From Phytoseiulus persimilis (lineage: Eukaryota; Arthropoda; Arachnida; Mesostigmata; Phytoseiidae), in the NCBI GenBank assembly GCA_037576195.1, contig CM075102.1, positions 1,922,001 to 1,986,000 on the forward strand: a stretch of 64,000 bases of DNA, given 5' to 3'. The notes below the pieces were generated by a model. It made no database searches. It worked only from the letters and a program-made list of their open reading frames with translations, and was not told the DNA's origin. Below are positions 11,143 through 22,765 of this stretch, one piece after another. Within the stretch, counting starts at the first letter, position 1; each line of letters starts with the position of its first letter. Both the position numbers and the translations under genes were made by a program.

Positions 11143-12114
11143 CGAGAAGAAGGTTTTAAACTGCGTCAGGGGAAGGCCGGACGGTCTCGTCTTGCCGCTG
11201 CTGGCTGAAGAAGTCCGAAGATTCGACATTTGAACGAAGAAATTCTCAAAGCGAAATCGAGCGTATTTTCCATCAGGAGGGGAGAACTTCTCGATGCTCG
11301 GTTTGTCCGAGCGGGGGCAGAACCCCGAACTCGGAGTCGATTCGCATCGTTTCTTAAGCACGAGGGGGAGCCTTGCTAAATCTCCGCCGGAGAGCCAAAA
11401 TGAAGCTCACGGGCAAGAAAAGTAACGGCCACACCGTGAGCGTCGGTAGTTCCGACGAAGCGACATCGCTCCGGCCGTTGAGCACACGCTCACGCGCGAG
11501 CACGCGAGGAAAAACCACAAGAAAAATACGCTTTCAAATGGAACTTGGGAAAAACTTGTAACACAAAGCAAGCCAATGTCTCAATTCCGTGAAGCCCCAT
11601 TGGACTCTCGGAGCGCTTCTCGCGTATCGTCAGCTTGAGTGGATCAGTTCAAAACAACGAGAACCTGGAACTTCGGAAGCTGCTGAGGTATTTAGAAGTA
11701 TTTGATCATCCATGCTACTTTGAGCTCTTGGCGGATCCATCGGAGACCGCCAACATGGACGACGACGGATCAGCCGCGGCACCACCAGCACCGGGTTCGC
11801 TCTGTGAGCAGCGACCTCAAGCGTTGGGTCCTCCGGCTGCCTACCCAATTCAAGTTACCCGCTATAGCTGAATATTCGCCTCTTGGTGCATCGTCCACCG
11901 CTCGATGATTCGCTAGGTCGGTCTTGGTTGGCTCGTCGGCGCGGTGCCTGACTGCCTGGCCCTGCCAGCGACTGACTGAGCGCACAAAGCCCATTGTGCT
12001 TGCCCTTGTCTGGATATGGACGGCGTTCCTAGTGTCGGCGCCTGTTCTACCGACTGATTCTAAAGCCAATGCCTAGAAATTCGGCTCCACCGAAACGAAT
12101 AATGACTATCGGCA

Positions 12115-12134
12115 ACGACGACGACGACGACGAA
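12115..12134. repeat. (ACG)n trinucleotide microsatellite
   Basis: About six or seven uninterrupted ACG/CGA units. Confidence 0.85.
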
Positions 12135-14812
12135 AGTTTGTGTACGAGCGCTAGCAGAATACAGCGAAATCACGTGAACCGCCGAGCAACGCGGCTTCCC
12201 AGAAGCTGCTCGATCGCGACTGGCACAATGGACTCGAATCTGGAGTGGAGGCGCTTGGCTTCGACACAGATATCACGTTTGTCTGAGAAGTACATACATG
12301 ACTGATAGCAGACGCGAATCTTCCATACCTAGATAGGTCAAAAGATCCCTGCCAAAGGCGCCACGAGGGATCGAGAGAGTCAATCATTCCGCCATGAGCT
12401 CTGGGCCATATCGCATAATTAGTGCGTGGCTGCACTCGCTGCCTATTAGATCGATCTTCGCCGTCGAACATAACGTGCCGCACACGCTCAAGAAGAAACT
12501 CTGTTCACGCTGGCGAGCGGTAGAAGCCGTCATAATGGAGCGCAACACACCCCGGCGAACTCCACCGTGTACCGGTTACTTGGTACCATGTCTCTTCCAT
12601 TTGGTTCTCTCACCGGTCAAGTGTTCACCAAGTCGGATGCTCCGGTGTAGAACTCAATTACGTCGAAGCGCTAGCTTTCGATTCTGCAGTTCGAACTTTG
12701 TGTCGGACCAAGGGCATCTTCGAGCTCCGTGCATGTGAAGCTGGGTGGGTGTGCGCGCCTGTCTGTTCTCTGAAGCTGCGTTCGTCTGGTCTGTGTGTGT
12801 CGGTGGAGGGACGGACGGATTTAGTTGGATGAGCAAGCGTGTGTCGTTGTCCCCCGAATTCTTCGGCTCGTTCCCCATTAGAAAGTCGTGTGATCTAAAA
12901 TTCCACTCCCCTGCTGTTCCCGCTTTTTCCTCGGCTCCCTTCGTTTGTGCGCTGCTTGCCTTCCTCGACCCCTTACTGGTTTCCTCCCTAGATTTTGCTC
13001 CCTGCTCATCCCAGCTCGTCAATGTTTAGCAAAGGTACCCTCGGTCCTCGTTGCAGTCATCCAGTCGAGGAGCAGAGTCGATCCGAGTATCGACCGGTGA
13101 GCAAACCAGCAGCGGTCCAGCAATCGAGTCTGCCCGCGAGCCAGTCGGGATGCGGAAGAACTTCATCAGGAACCTCGCATGCACGAGCAGCCCCACTCGA
13201 GCGTTCGTGAAGCTGGCAGCGGTCCGAAGGAAGTTCCTCATCGTGCTGCGCTCGAACGCTACAGACACAAAACTGATTCCTCTCTGGCTAGATCCACTCT
13301 TCCAGCACATTTTTCGAGGATTTTGGGATACGGTTCAAGAGTCGAAAATCCGACGGTTCTCCTCCTAAGAACAAAAATGCTGTGTTCTTTCCACCGGGGC
13401 AACTATCGGCAAAGAAAAACTGGACCCGGAAGGGCAGACCGACGGGTGGGAATTCAGCGAATCCAGTCGTTCGGATTAGCGTCTCACAAATTCCGCTGAT
13501 TTTAGCGGACTCGACTCAGAAAACTGGTTCCGGGGAGACGATGCGATTCCGTCTTATTTGCCGTATACGATACGATAATACAAGCCGGACGTGGATGTCT
13601 GCACATTCGTCATGAGATCAGGTGACGTTTTCAAGGAAACCACGGACGACGATTCTGTAACGACGATCAAGGACCGGATCGAAACTCTTGAACACATCGA
13701 TAAATGGAGCTGGCTCGATGGGTAGCTCTGGCTCATGGTACTCCACTTCCCCGAGTCTTTTTCCTCAGGAAGGCGCAGCACGGGATGTTCAAACCCTGCT
13801 CCCGAGTTGGAAACGCTCATGTGATTGCGCCCGCTCGAAGCCTCACTTCCGGTTATCCTGCACGCATCGGCGCTGAGTTCATTCCGGTCCTCGTGGGCGC
13901 CATGCGCTGGAGACACTGCCGAAAACCCCTCAATCGGAAATACGGATGTGGCATTCGTATCGATTACCATGGAGGGAGGAGAAGACGAAGCAGCAGCAAT
14001 GACGGTCGCATCCACTGGCGACGACGGACGTAGTTATCGAATGGCTGAAGAACACAGGAATAAAATTCACAGCAGGGCAAAGCATAGATGAGTCAGACGG
14101 GATTCGCTTGCTCGCTCCGAGTGGCTGTTCGCTCACCCGCCGGCCGCCCGACTCGTTCAGTTCCTGCTCACCCGCTAGCGTTGAGGGACTCGGAGAGCCA
14201 TTTATCAAAATATATCGTAGAGTCAGCCTGAAGGCCGGGATAAAATGCGCACAGCTCGGAGTCGTTGCCTTTCGTCTTCCCCTCTTTCTGCAGGGTCGAT
14301 CTGTCTGTCTGCGTCTTTTCGTCATTCGGTCCGCTGGCCCGCCGCGCAGACAGCCTGTTCGTCTGTTTGTGTTTAGGGCAGCAAAGCACGACTGGTTCTC
14401 TCATAGATCTCAGCTCTTGTCTCTCGAGGGACCGAATGTTAGCGGCAGTACTCGACGACGACGACGCGCCATAAGAGACTTTTCGTGTCGACCTGTTCGC
14501 CCGGCTTTTCGTTTGCCTCGCTCGAACGGCGGGCGGGTGTCTCGGCCGGCGGCCTATCAGCCCGGTGAACTCGTTTGGCGCGAAACGCTGCAAATTAAGC
14601 TATCGCGACATTATACTCTGCCCTCCGCGAACTCGTACGGCAGCCCGACTGGAATGCGACCTCGGCTAGCTCTTCCGGAGATCGTTTCCTCAGATATTCT
14701 CCAGATTTTCTTCTCCCAAGTTCGGGTACGAGGGTCGACGAACGATAACCGCGAGCTGATTCGCCAGGATGCGCATGGAGGACTTCATGACTTCCGCGCG
14801 CTGAAGAACCGA

Positions 14813-14885
14813 GGGTCCGTGGCGCAACGGATAACGCGCCTGACTACGGATCAGGAGATTGCAGGTTCGAATCCTGCCGGACTCG
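14813..14885 (+). tRNA. tRNA-Arg (ACG)
   Basis: 73-nt gene with all four arms. The acceptor stem GGGTCCG pairs with CGGACTC (one G-T pair). A box TGGCGCAACGG and B box GGTTCGAATCC are intact. The anticodon stem CCTGA/TCAGG closes loop CTACGGA, giving anticodon ACG, read as ICG after deamination. The discriminator is G, CCA is not encoded and there is no intron. A TTCTTTT terminator follows directly. A 268-codon ORF runs through the gene on the same strand and is treated as chance. Confidence 0.97.
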
Positions 14886-14888
14886 TTC

Positions 14889-14892
14889 TTTT
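14889..14892 (+). terminator. Pol III terminator of tRNA-Arg
   Basis: TTTT, three bases after the mature 3' end. Confidence 0.8.
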
Positions 14893-15037
14893 GCAGGAAT
14901 CTATTCCGAGCTGAGGGTCAGAGGAAATTTGTAGAGGAAAAGGGAAAGTAATTGGGAAGAGCGAGAACAGATGACACCGAAAACCTCATCAACCGACTCG
15001 GCAGTGAAACCCGCTGAAGAAGATTTGGGCGTCCAAC

Positions 15038-15042
15038 AAAAA
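15038..15042 (-). terminator. Pol III terminator of tRNA-Lys
   Basis: TTTTT on the - strand, three bases after the mature tRNA-Lys end. Confidence 0.8.
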
Positions 15043-15045
15043 CAT

Positions 15046-15118
15046 CGCCCAACGTGGGGCTCGAACCCACGACCCTGAGATTAAGAGTCTCATGCTCTAC
15101 CGACTGAGCTAGCCGGGC
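15046..15118 (-). tRNA. tRNA-Lys (CTT)
   Basis: 73-nt gene on the - strand, starting GCCCGGCTAGCTCAG and ending with discriminator G. The anticodon stem GAGAC/ATCTC region closes a loop holding CTT between T33 and A37, giving Lys-CTT. The B box GGTTCGAGCCC is intact, and the sequence is close to the highly conserved animal tRNA-Lys-CTT. It points towards the tRNA-Arg gene 160 bp away, so the two are convergent and separately terminated. Confidence 0.97.
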
Positions 15119-17453
15119 GCTTGATCTCACTGCCGCGGGGGCAAACCAGGTTCCGTGAAAGAGCGCTCCGTGATCACCACCATATCTCCAAGCGGAGGGC
15201 TCCTCCGAGAAACGAGGGCGACCCAACAGACTGACACTCTGTTTTCGGGAATTCTGAACTCAGCCGAGCATTCCGTCCAATACGGTTTGCTCTCTGCGAC
15301 TCGCAACTTCGGCTGTTCGACTCGATCCAAGCTGACTCGGCCGGCTAGTTGCTGGAACGATGGCTCGAAGTTGGAAGCCCCCAAGTCGGGGACCTCACTC
15401 ATTCATGGAAGCGATTCTCACGGAACGAAATGGAAACCGACGACCTTTTTAGCGCCCGGGGTCTAAGAAGATGCTGCGGAGCGTCCGAATGAGACGATCT
15501 GTAAACAGGAAAGCTCTGTCGATATCTTTTTAACCCGATTCAAACTGAGATCCATCTGATGGAATGAGGCCGAAAGCCTGGGTTCCCGACCGTGTTGACG
15601 CAAGTTCCTGCGTTCTCTCTCGCCCGACGATGTGGGCTGGAGCATCTCCGACGCTCGTACACCGGCATTCCAGCCGGTACCCTCTTCTCGCGCAAGGAAT
15701 GCGCGTCAGCAGTTTCACGCAGTAGCGGAGTTGAACGAGCAAGCTTCGAGAAGGAGCAACCAAATGGCGCTCGATTTAAACTTTTCACAAATCGTTTGTT
15801 TTGGCAGCATAGGCTGCAGAACTATCTGCCTGAAAGAAACCAGACCCAGCCGACCGGTTAACCGAGAAGCCGTGCGGCTACGAGCTTCCCCAACGTACCT
15901 ACGGCTCTCGATGACGATGGTGATTGCGCGGGAGACGGAACGATAGCGAGCGGAGATAGGGATCGAGATTGAAAAAGTACCGAGACCAGCAAAGACACCA
16001 CGGGGCTGTAGCGGGGAACGACGAGGAGTAGAGACAACCAAAGTGAACCAGATTACAGACAACGCGAAGCGTTATTCGCTGGCGCCTGTGTAGTTCGACG
16101 TGTGCTCAGTCTCTTTCTCTCGAACACTCGAACGCAAACGTAATCATGGCACGCAAAGTGAGACAGACGACGACGACGACATCAACGATGGTTTGGCGCG
16201 GCTTGACTCGCTCATCAGTGAGTCGTCTTCGTGGCTGTTGGCGGTGGCAGGCTTACCATCGTCGCAGTTGCCGAAACCGCAGCGCTCACCATTCGCTGAC
16301 ACCACGTACGCACACCACCAAGGCCGGTTACGTGGGGGAGTACGATATCTGTGTCTGTTGGCTGCTCTGTCAGTTTCGCCTCGCATTCGTTCTATCTATC
16401 CACCATCCATCCTCCACTCGCGCAGGATATAAACAAACAGGCGCTCACGCACAAAATGTTCCAACCAAATACAGCGTCGCCGTAAGCCGGGGCGGGCATT
16501 GCAAATGTCAAAAAGAAAACACCACGCGCAGCGCACGCAAGTTTGAGTCTCGTTATTATTAGCGATTATCAGTCCGAAGACGGATGAGTGGACTACTTGG
16601 TTATGCGGCTGACTTCCACAGATGTGATTGCTACGTGCTCCGTGCACATATCATGCGCTGACAACGAGACATGCCGTAAGTCATTAGAATGAATCCGTGA
16701 ACTGGCACGTGCAGGCACGTTGCTGTAATGGAAATTCGAACTAACAGAGACATCAGTCAAGAACGGACGATGACACGATTACGTACCGTATGCTTCGCCT
16801 GAGGAGCGAAGTCTGCTCCTCAGAATTCGCAGGCGCTGTGGAGGTCGTGTGCCGCGTGCCCGGCTTCGCACATTGACATGATTTCCACTTCTTGTAGGCG
16901 TCATATTCATCGAACTTGCCCCTCGTCGCGATTTGCGAATGCTGTGCACGAGTGCCACGTCATACATGCATAGAATACGAGTGCTCTACCGAATATACCG
17001 TCGAAATTCTCACCATCAATCAACGGTATGATCGGATCATCGACGGTGTTTTGGAAATAATTGGAGCCAACGTGAAATGTGTCAAAACATAAGGATTGCT
17101 TCCGCTCGTCGCGGAATCCGCGTTTGCGCGCTCTAGCTCTCTGACTATACATCGATACTTGATGTGACTGGCTGATTGGACTTCGCGATAGCAGCCTTCC
17201 TCGAAACTCATTCCGCCGTTCCAGCCGGGAGCTCCAATGGAAGCTGCGTTTGCTGGCTCGCTCGCTCCCTCCAAGACTGAATGGAGGCTGGGCTGGCCAG
17301 CAATCGGGCCGTCCTTTCGAGCGGACCGATGTTGACTGGAGGAATCCGTCCAGGCTAGGCCGGGCACAAACCAGGTGCTCGCACTGGCAGCAGGTAGGAC
17401 TGCTGTTGCTGCTAGCAGAGCAACACGCAGCGGACAGAGCCTTCCTGTGAATA

Positions 17454-17500
17454 GGCGGCAGGCCGACAGGCAGGCAGGCAGGCAGGCCGGCCGGCCAGCA
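17454..17500. repeat. (GGCA)n(GGCC)n tetranucleotide tract
   Basis: GGCA units passing into GGCC units, with minor interruptions. Confidence 0.85.
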
Positions 17501-17664
17501 AGCGACCAACGGACCCAGATGGTTGCTAGTGTTGCTCAGCTCCAGTGTCAAGCGCTATGCTGCTCCTCTTATCATCATCACGGAGGAGGGAAGCAACGCG
17601 AATAGACGAACGCTTGCTATCTTTTATCACTGCTACGACGATGCTGCGCCTTCTGCTGTTATCT

Positions 17665-17710
17665 GAACGAACGAGCGAGCGAGCGACGTATAGAACGAAC
17701 GACGAAACGA
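17665..17710. repeat. (GAAC/GAGC)n tetranucleotide tract
   Basis: Alternating GAAC and GAGC units in an interrupted array. Confidence 0.7.
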
Positions 17711-17764
17711 ATTCCATTACAGCGAGCGGGTTGATCTACCCGTCAGATATTTCTGGATGTCTAG

Positions 17765-18065
17765 ATCCATCCTCGAATCATCTATTCATTATTTTTTGAA
17801 AGTCCCATCCATCGCTCAATCTTCTATCCACAATTTCATCTCTGAATCTTCTATCCATCCATCCATTTTCGGATAATTCATCCCTTCATTCGTCCGAGAA
17901 TCCATCCATCCAACCATGAACTCACCGAGCCGTTATCGAGTACCGGACCGTTCAGCAACGGTTCAACTATTCCGGCATCTATTCTATCCATTTTGTCGAT
18001 ACACTCGAGACTCCACCTATCTTCGTGTCAACTCGTCCATCTATCAGTCTATCCATCCAGCCAGC
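17765..18065. repeat. Degenerate (ATCC)n / (TATC)n minisatellite-like region
   Basis: Over about 300 bp, ATCC, ATCT and TTCATCC motifs recur densely on the + strand, with short perfect runs such as ATCCATCCATCC near 17855 and 17905. It looks like an old, decayed tetranucleotide array. It is followed by a (GCC)n run at about 18088-18107. Confidence 0.7.
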
Positions 18066-18087
18066 GAAGGGCGTCGGTTGAAACCGA

Positions 18088-18107
18088 TGCCGCCGCCGCC
18101 GCCGCCG
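18088..18107. repeat. (GCC)n trinucleotide microsatellite
   Basis: Six GCC units. Confidence 0.85.
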
Positions 18108-19448
18108 CTACGACGCTGGTGGCGATGAGAGTCAGAAGTGTCTGTAGGCGTGGTTGTTCTGAGGTTCCGTGGGAGCGAACGGGGGTAGGTGGATTCGCTG
18201 TAGCCGCCATCTTCGTAGCTTCGCCGATGCTCGGCAGCGAGCCACGTATTTTCGGGCGTTTGCTACCGCATGAGCAGCAAGTCGGATTAACGGAGGCTCG
18301 GTTCTCCTCCGAACTTCGGTTCTAGTCCGAGACTCTTGTTTCGCAAAACCCAAAAAAACTGATCTCCTCGAGCTTTGTCTGTTCACAAGACTCCACAGGG
18401 ATTCTCTTGGCATGGGAGTGAGGACTCTGGGTGACCGTCAGCGGCGATTCGGATGCGTTCGGAGGAATCGGGTCAAATCCGTTTTCAAGGAACGCGAGTC
18501 AGTCAATCGATAGAAATTTTCGGTTTAAAATCAACTCAAGGTGACTCCGCGAAATCCGCCTCGTCAGCGCGATTCGCGCCGTTCCTTCAATGACCTTCGG
18601 AAAGACTTCTATATCTGCGGCAGAAGGTTTTCCCCGAATAACAGGAAAACGTCGTCAAGAGGAAAACCGCTCGGGGTTGAATGATCGAGCTCGGCGGAGC
18701 GAATGAATCCATCGTAGCTTTTGAACCGTACGGAAAACACAGGAAGAATTACGATCGAATAAACTCCAGAATACGACCGCCTATCAGCCTGTCCGTCGCC
18801 GTCGAAGGTGATAATGGATCCGATTGAAGACGACACGGGCTGTTGATGACGAAATCGTGATCGAATCGTCGGGACGAGATTGTTCCGTTCACACGGTAGT
18901 TCGGACTTGGTGTGATCGCGCTTTCGATTGGCATCAACGGGTATGGGGAGGAGGGAAAGAAGAAGATATCCCAGTCGGTTTACAACTGTCGCCGAAAGCG
19001 TCGAAACCCTCCGTTCGCGGTGATCCGTTGACAAAGTGACGAGTCACCCGTCGGGAACCGAGTCGAATCGTCATGGAGAACGCGAGGGAGAATTGGAAAC
19101 GTTCGCGAGGGGGTCCCCCGAAACTCATGTGTCGGAGCGTAGTCTCTATCGAAGGTACCGGCAACCGATGGCTCCCGCGACGAGTCCCCTCGTAACAGGG
19201 GGAGAGCGCTCACGTGCACCGCGGTGTCACAACTTCTGAGCTGTTCCTGGACGCTCCACCCGGTTTTTCCTGCCGGCTCTCCGGCGTGAGCAATGATTGT
19301 TCTCAGAGTTGATGAGTTCAACGAGAGAGAATCGCCGCAATATAGATCCTCTCAGACGAGCGAAGGGGGGAAGAACGCGCAAGCGGGCGACCGACTGACT
19401 TACTGCCGGAGCAACCGGTCGGATAAGCGATTGTCCGGTTTGTCCCGA

Positions 19449-19505
19449 CCGGCAGGCAGGCAGGCCGGTCAGCCGGTCGGCCCGTCGGTCGGTCGGCCCG
19501 TCGGT
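19449..19505. repeat. (GGCA)n/(GGTC)n tetranucleotide mosaic
   Basis: GGCA units give way to GGCC, GGTC and CGGT units, with single-base switches between registers. Confidence 0.8.
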
Positions 19506-20035
19506 GCAAAAACGTCGCGCCAAACCAACGCGTTGCCTGTTCCCCTCCAGTGGTGGATGGCCGGCCGGCTAACTTGCCTGGCGGGCTGGTTGGCTCCGTT
19601 CGCTTAATAGCGCTTAATTGTGAGCAGCAGAATCAAAGGACTCTTTCCGGACGACTGCGTCGGGCTCGCTGACTGACTGGCGTGGTAGCTGGCTCTGGTT
19701 GCTCTGGTCGGCGCCGCCGTTGACTCGGTCGCGTATTCCCTCTGACCCAGCGACCTACCTAGCACGCGGCCAGCGTCACAGCCCCCGTGCGCCGCGTCGT
19801 TCGCCTCGGATTCCGTTGGGAACGACGAAGCCGACCGCGAGCGAGCTCCCTGAAAGGTGTCGTTCGCCCTCTTCGCCGCCGCATGACGGCATGAGTGCGG
19901 CGGTGGCCGTCGGCTGCTTGGCAAGCTACCCAGTCGATAGCTCGCCGCTGTGGAAAGACGGGCCCGCGACTTATTGACCGACAACGCTGCCAACACTCAG
20001 ACTGACTGGCTGGCAGCTAACTATGCTGTGGAACG

Positions 20036-20092
20036 GCAGTCAGTCAGTCAGTCAGGCACGCAGGGAGGCAGGCGGACGGGCGGGCAGGCAGG
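20036..20092. repeat. (CAGT)n/(GGCA)n tetranucleotide mosaic
   Basis: Four CAGT units are followed by GGCA, GGCG and GGAC units. Confidence 0.8.
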
Positions 20093-21941
20093 CTCTTTGG
20101 CAACGAGCGCACTTTAGCTGGAACCTTTGTGACTGGCTGCAGGAACGGCGGCTGACGGGCTCATTGGTCGGATGCTCGCTCCAGTCACTGGCTACGGGAG
20201 CTTCGTTCCGCAGTTCCGTCGTCGCGCTGCCGTCGTCACCGGTCGGACCGACGGGTGGTCGGTTCGTCCATCCTTCGGCCGCTACAGCATCCAAAATAAA
20301 AACAAAACGAACCGTCCGAAGCGCACACAATGAGTTCTTTGTGCACGCGCGGCGCGAGCTAGCAGGCGCAACTAAGCCAACGAACAGTCAGACGAAACTA
20401 CGCGGCGGCAGTTGAGAGTTGGTCAGCCGTTGAGGGGTCTTCAGTGGTTTTAATTACTTCCAGCAAAAGCGGGCGGCGGCGGTGGCCTCACTGCGCACAA
20501 TCGTCGCAGCCGACGGGAACTAGTTTTATTTTATCAGTCGCGGCACTTGATAATATCACTCCGGGTCATATCTCGCGATCTCTGCCGCTCATTCACACAC
20601 CCGCCCAGGCAGCGGCAGGCCCGTTTGAAACGTCCATGTACCGTTACGTTGCCATACGGTCCTAAGGAAGCTCAGGTTCGCTTCCCTCTCTTTGACGCTC
20701 GTTGCGGAACTTCGTTACCAACGAAGCTGTTCCGACCCGTGCTCTAGGGCTCACGGTTGGGAAAATCCAGAACTCCCTGATCGGTTTCCGAGAGATGGAT
20801 GGGACCAGGATGAACGAAAAATCGGGGGAAACTGAGGAGGAGTGATCCCAGCTAATCGTCGTCCCCTGTTGTGACTGTTCCAAAACTCGGGAGCTCATCC
20901 GATTCATGAACTCAGTACCAATTTTCCTCTCAAAAATATGGCAATGCGGTTGGCGAGACCCGTCCAAGCTTCTGGCTCCTGATCGAGAGAGTTGGTTTCA
21001 GATTGATCGAATCTGATTCGAATGGATTTCTCTCCAGGACAGGGCTCCGGAAACAGGGTCGCGCGAAAATGAAATCGAGAATTGATCTCGACTGACTCCC
21101 ACCTTTGGAGGGACGCGGCGCAGCTGTTGAAAACATCTCAACGGTTCTTCATCGAGCGAGATTATGGGTCAGTCAAGAGAGGAATGAGAGAAAAGTTCGA
21201 GTTGGACAATTCCGAGGATCGTTGCGAGGGAATTCCCTTGCTGGGAGTAGCCTAGATCCAAGGTTTGTAGCCTGGTACCAGATTCTCTGCTGGGGAGGCT
21301 CGAGCTGATATTCCGGGCGGTTTTCGAGACGCTCTGTTCGAGAACCAAAGGAGGTCATCAATGGTTCCCGACCGGGTAAATGATTGGCGCTCGAGTGATC
21401 CACCAACAACAAATAAGACCAACAAACAGCGAGAAAACCCGATCGGAGCGTTCGCTGCCCCTGTTGCCGGAATTTCGAGCAAAGGATCCATCAAATAAAT
21501 TCCCTCATCTCGAACCGACTCCTATCTGTAATCTAAGAAACCAGAATGTTTTGTAACCTGCGAGAGCTATGTCGCCTCGTATATTGTTTTGGCGTCCCAA
21601 AAAGAAAGCAGGCATCTTTCTTCCAGCCAGAAATCCCCTCGAGTGAAAGTTAGAACTCCGAGGAGTTCCTATATTACTGTTATGAGCAAAGCGAGGATAG
21701 AACTCTTGCGAGCTCCATCGCTCGTTATCAAGTTCGTGGTTTCGAATCCCCGTTCTCAGTCGCTCGATCCAGGTGATGCACCTAGCTCCCCGCGCCTACA
21801 GCCCGCCGCGAGTGAGCCACGTTTCGGAACGGAAACAGACAACAAGGGCGAAAACAAGAGCTACGATAGCTTCAGATTATCGTCGTCGTTGGCAAAGGCA
21901 CCTGCAGCAGAAATTCTTCCTCCTCGAGCAGCGGTGGTTCT

Positions 21942-22012
21942 CAGGCAAACAGGCAGGCGGCGGGCAGGCAGCAGCAGATCGCATGCAGCCAGGCAAGCAG
22001 GCGAGCAGACGC
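21942..22012. repeat. Interrupted (GGCA)n tract
   Basis: GGCA-type units interrupted by GCAGCAG; imperfect. Confidence 0.65.
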
Positions 22013-22124
22013 ATTGAAGCGCGCAGTGTGACGGAAGAATTAGTTGTCCCGAGCAGAACTGAACAAAATCGTTTCGCTATGCAGGAGAAGCTCTCTGAGA
22101 AGCGGCTGGAGTCTCTGAAAGATA

Positions 22125-22155
22125 GCCGACCGGCCGGCCGACCGACCGACCGACC
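22125..22155. repeat. (GGCC)n(GACC)n tetranucleotide tract
   Basis: GCCG units passing into four CGAC units. Confidence 0.8.
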
Positions 22156-22734
22156 ACTGCACCGGGCAGTCGTTGAGCCTGAGAGTTGAAGATCGGCTGG
22201 TTGGCGACAGGCTTAAGACCCGGTTCGCGGTACGCAATCCTTGCTCTACTTTCATCTCGGAAGAGAAGAGCCCCCAGGGTCATTGCGTTGTCCGAAACGG
22301 GGCTCTCAGGGCGAGCCCCCTTCGCGCTCCCCACTCCTCCAGAGCTCCCCCGAGACCCTCCTCGCTCCGCGGCCGACGGTCGAGGCATCAAAATGAGGGC
22401 ATCGGCGGAGAGAGTCGAGTCTCTGATCTGCGCGCAGTAGCCCGGCGCGGCGTCAATTCTGAAGTTACGCCTAGCGTTTTCTGTGGATCGGGTTGCCGTT
22501 GCAGTTTCCGCCGCCAGAGCCGTTGCCGTCAGAGCCCCACCCTTGAAATGAAAAATGTTTCAAGGGTTTTACTGCAAATCCACTGTGAAATTCTCGCGAA
22601 TTCCCCTACGCTCGCCACTCGCTTTCTCACAAGCAGGCACTCGTTCAACGGTGAGCATCGAACGAGCGGAAGGAAAAGCGAACAGAGGAATACAGAATTT
22701 CAACACGCCCGCAATCGGTTCTACTCGATTCAGG

Positions 22735-22765
22735 TGAATACGGTCTCGAACGGAAACCGTATTCA
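22735..22765. repeat. 10-bp perfect inverted repeat with 11-nt loop
   Basis: TGAATACGGT (22735-22744) is the exact reverse complement of ACCGTATTCA (22756-22765). The transcript could form a 10-bp hairpin with an 11-nt loop. No function is evident. Confidence 0.8.

Larger units (their letters stand above)
7475..14812. other. Gene-poor intergenic region with simple repeats
   Basis: No protein family recognised. The two largest frames (8361-8912 + and 13554-14015 -) have no recognisable motif. A stretch at 13582-13719 (+) reads as an acidic, protein-like segment (KETTDDDSVTTIKDRIETL) that begins just after a stop and ends at TAG; it is too short to assign. Simple repeats lie at 7722-7736 (CAG), 9671-9707, 11128-11142 (15 A) and 12115-12134 (ACG). 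Confidence 0.45.

Noticed and set aside
14108..14914. 268-codon + strand ORF, the longest ATG-like frame in the first 35 kb
   Set aside because: It runs straight through the tRNA-Arg gene, is Arg/Ser-rich and has no motif; treated as chance.
21726..21760. TTTCGAATCCC as a tRNA B box
   Set aside because: No A box or pairable acceptor stem at the right distance.
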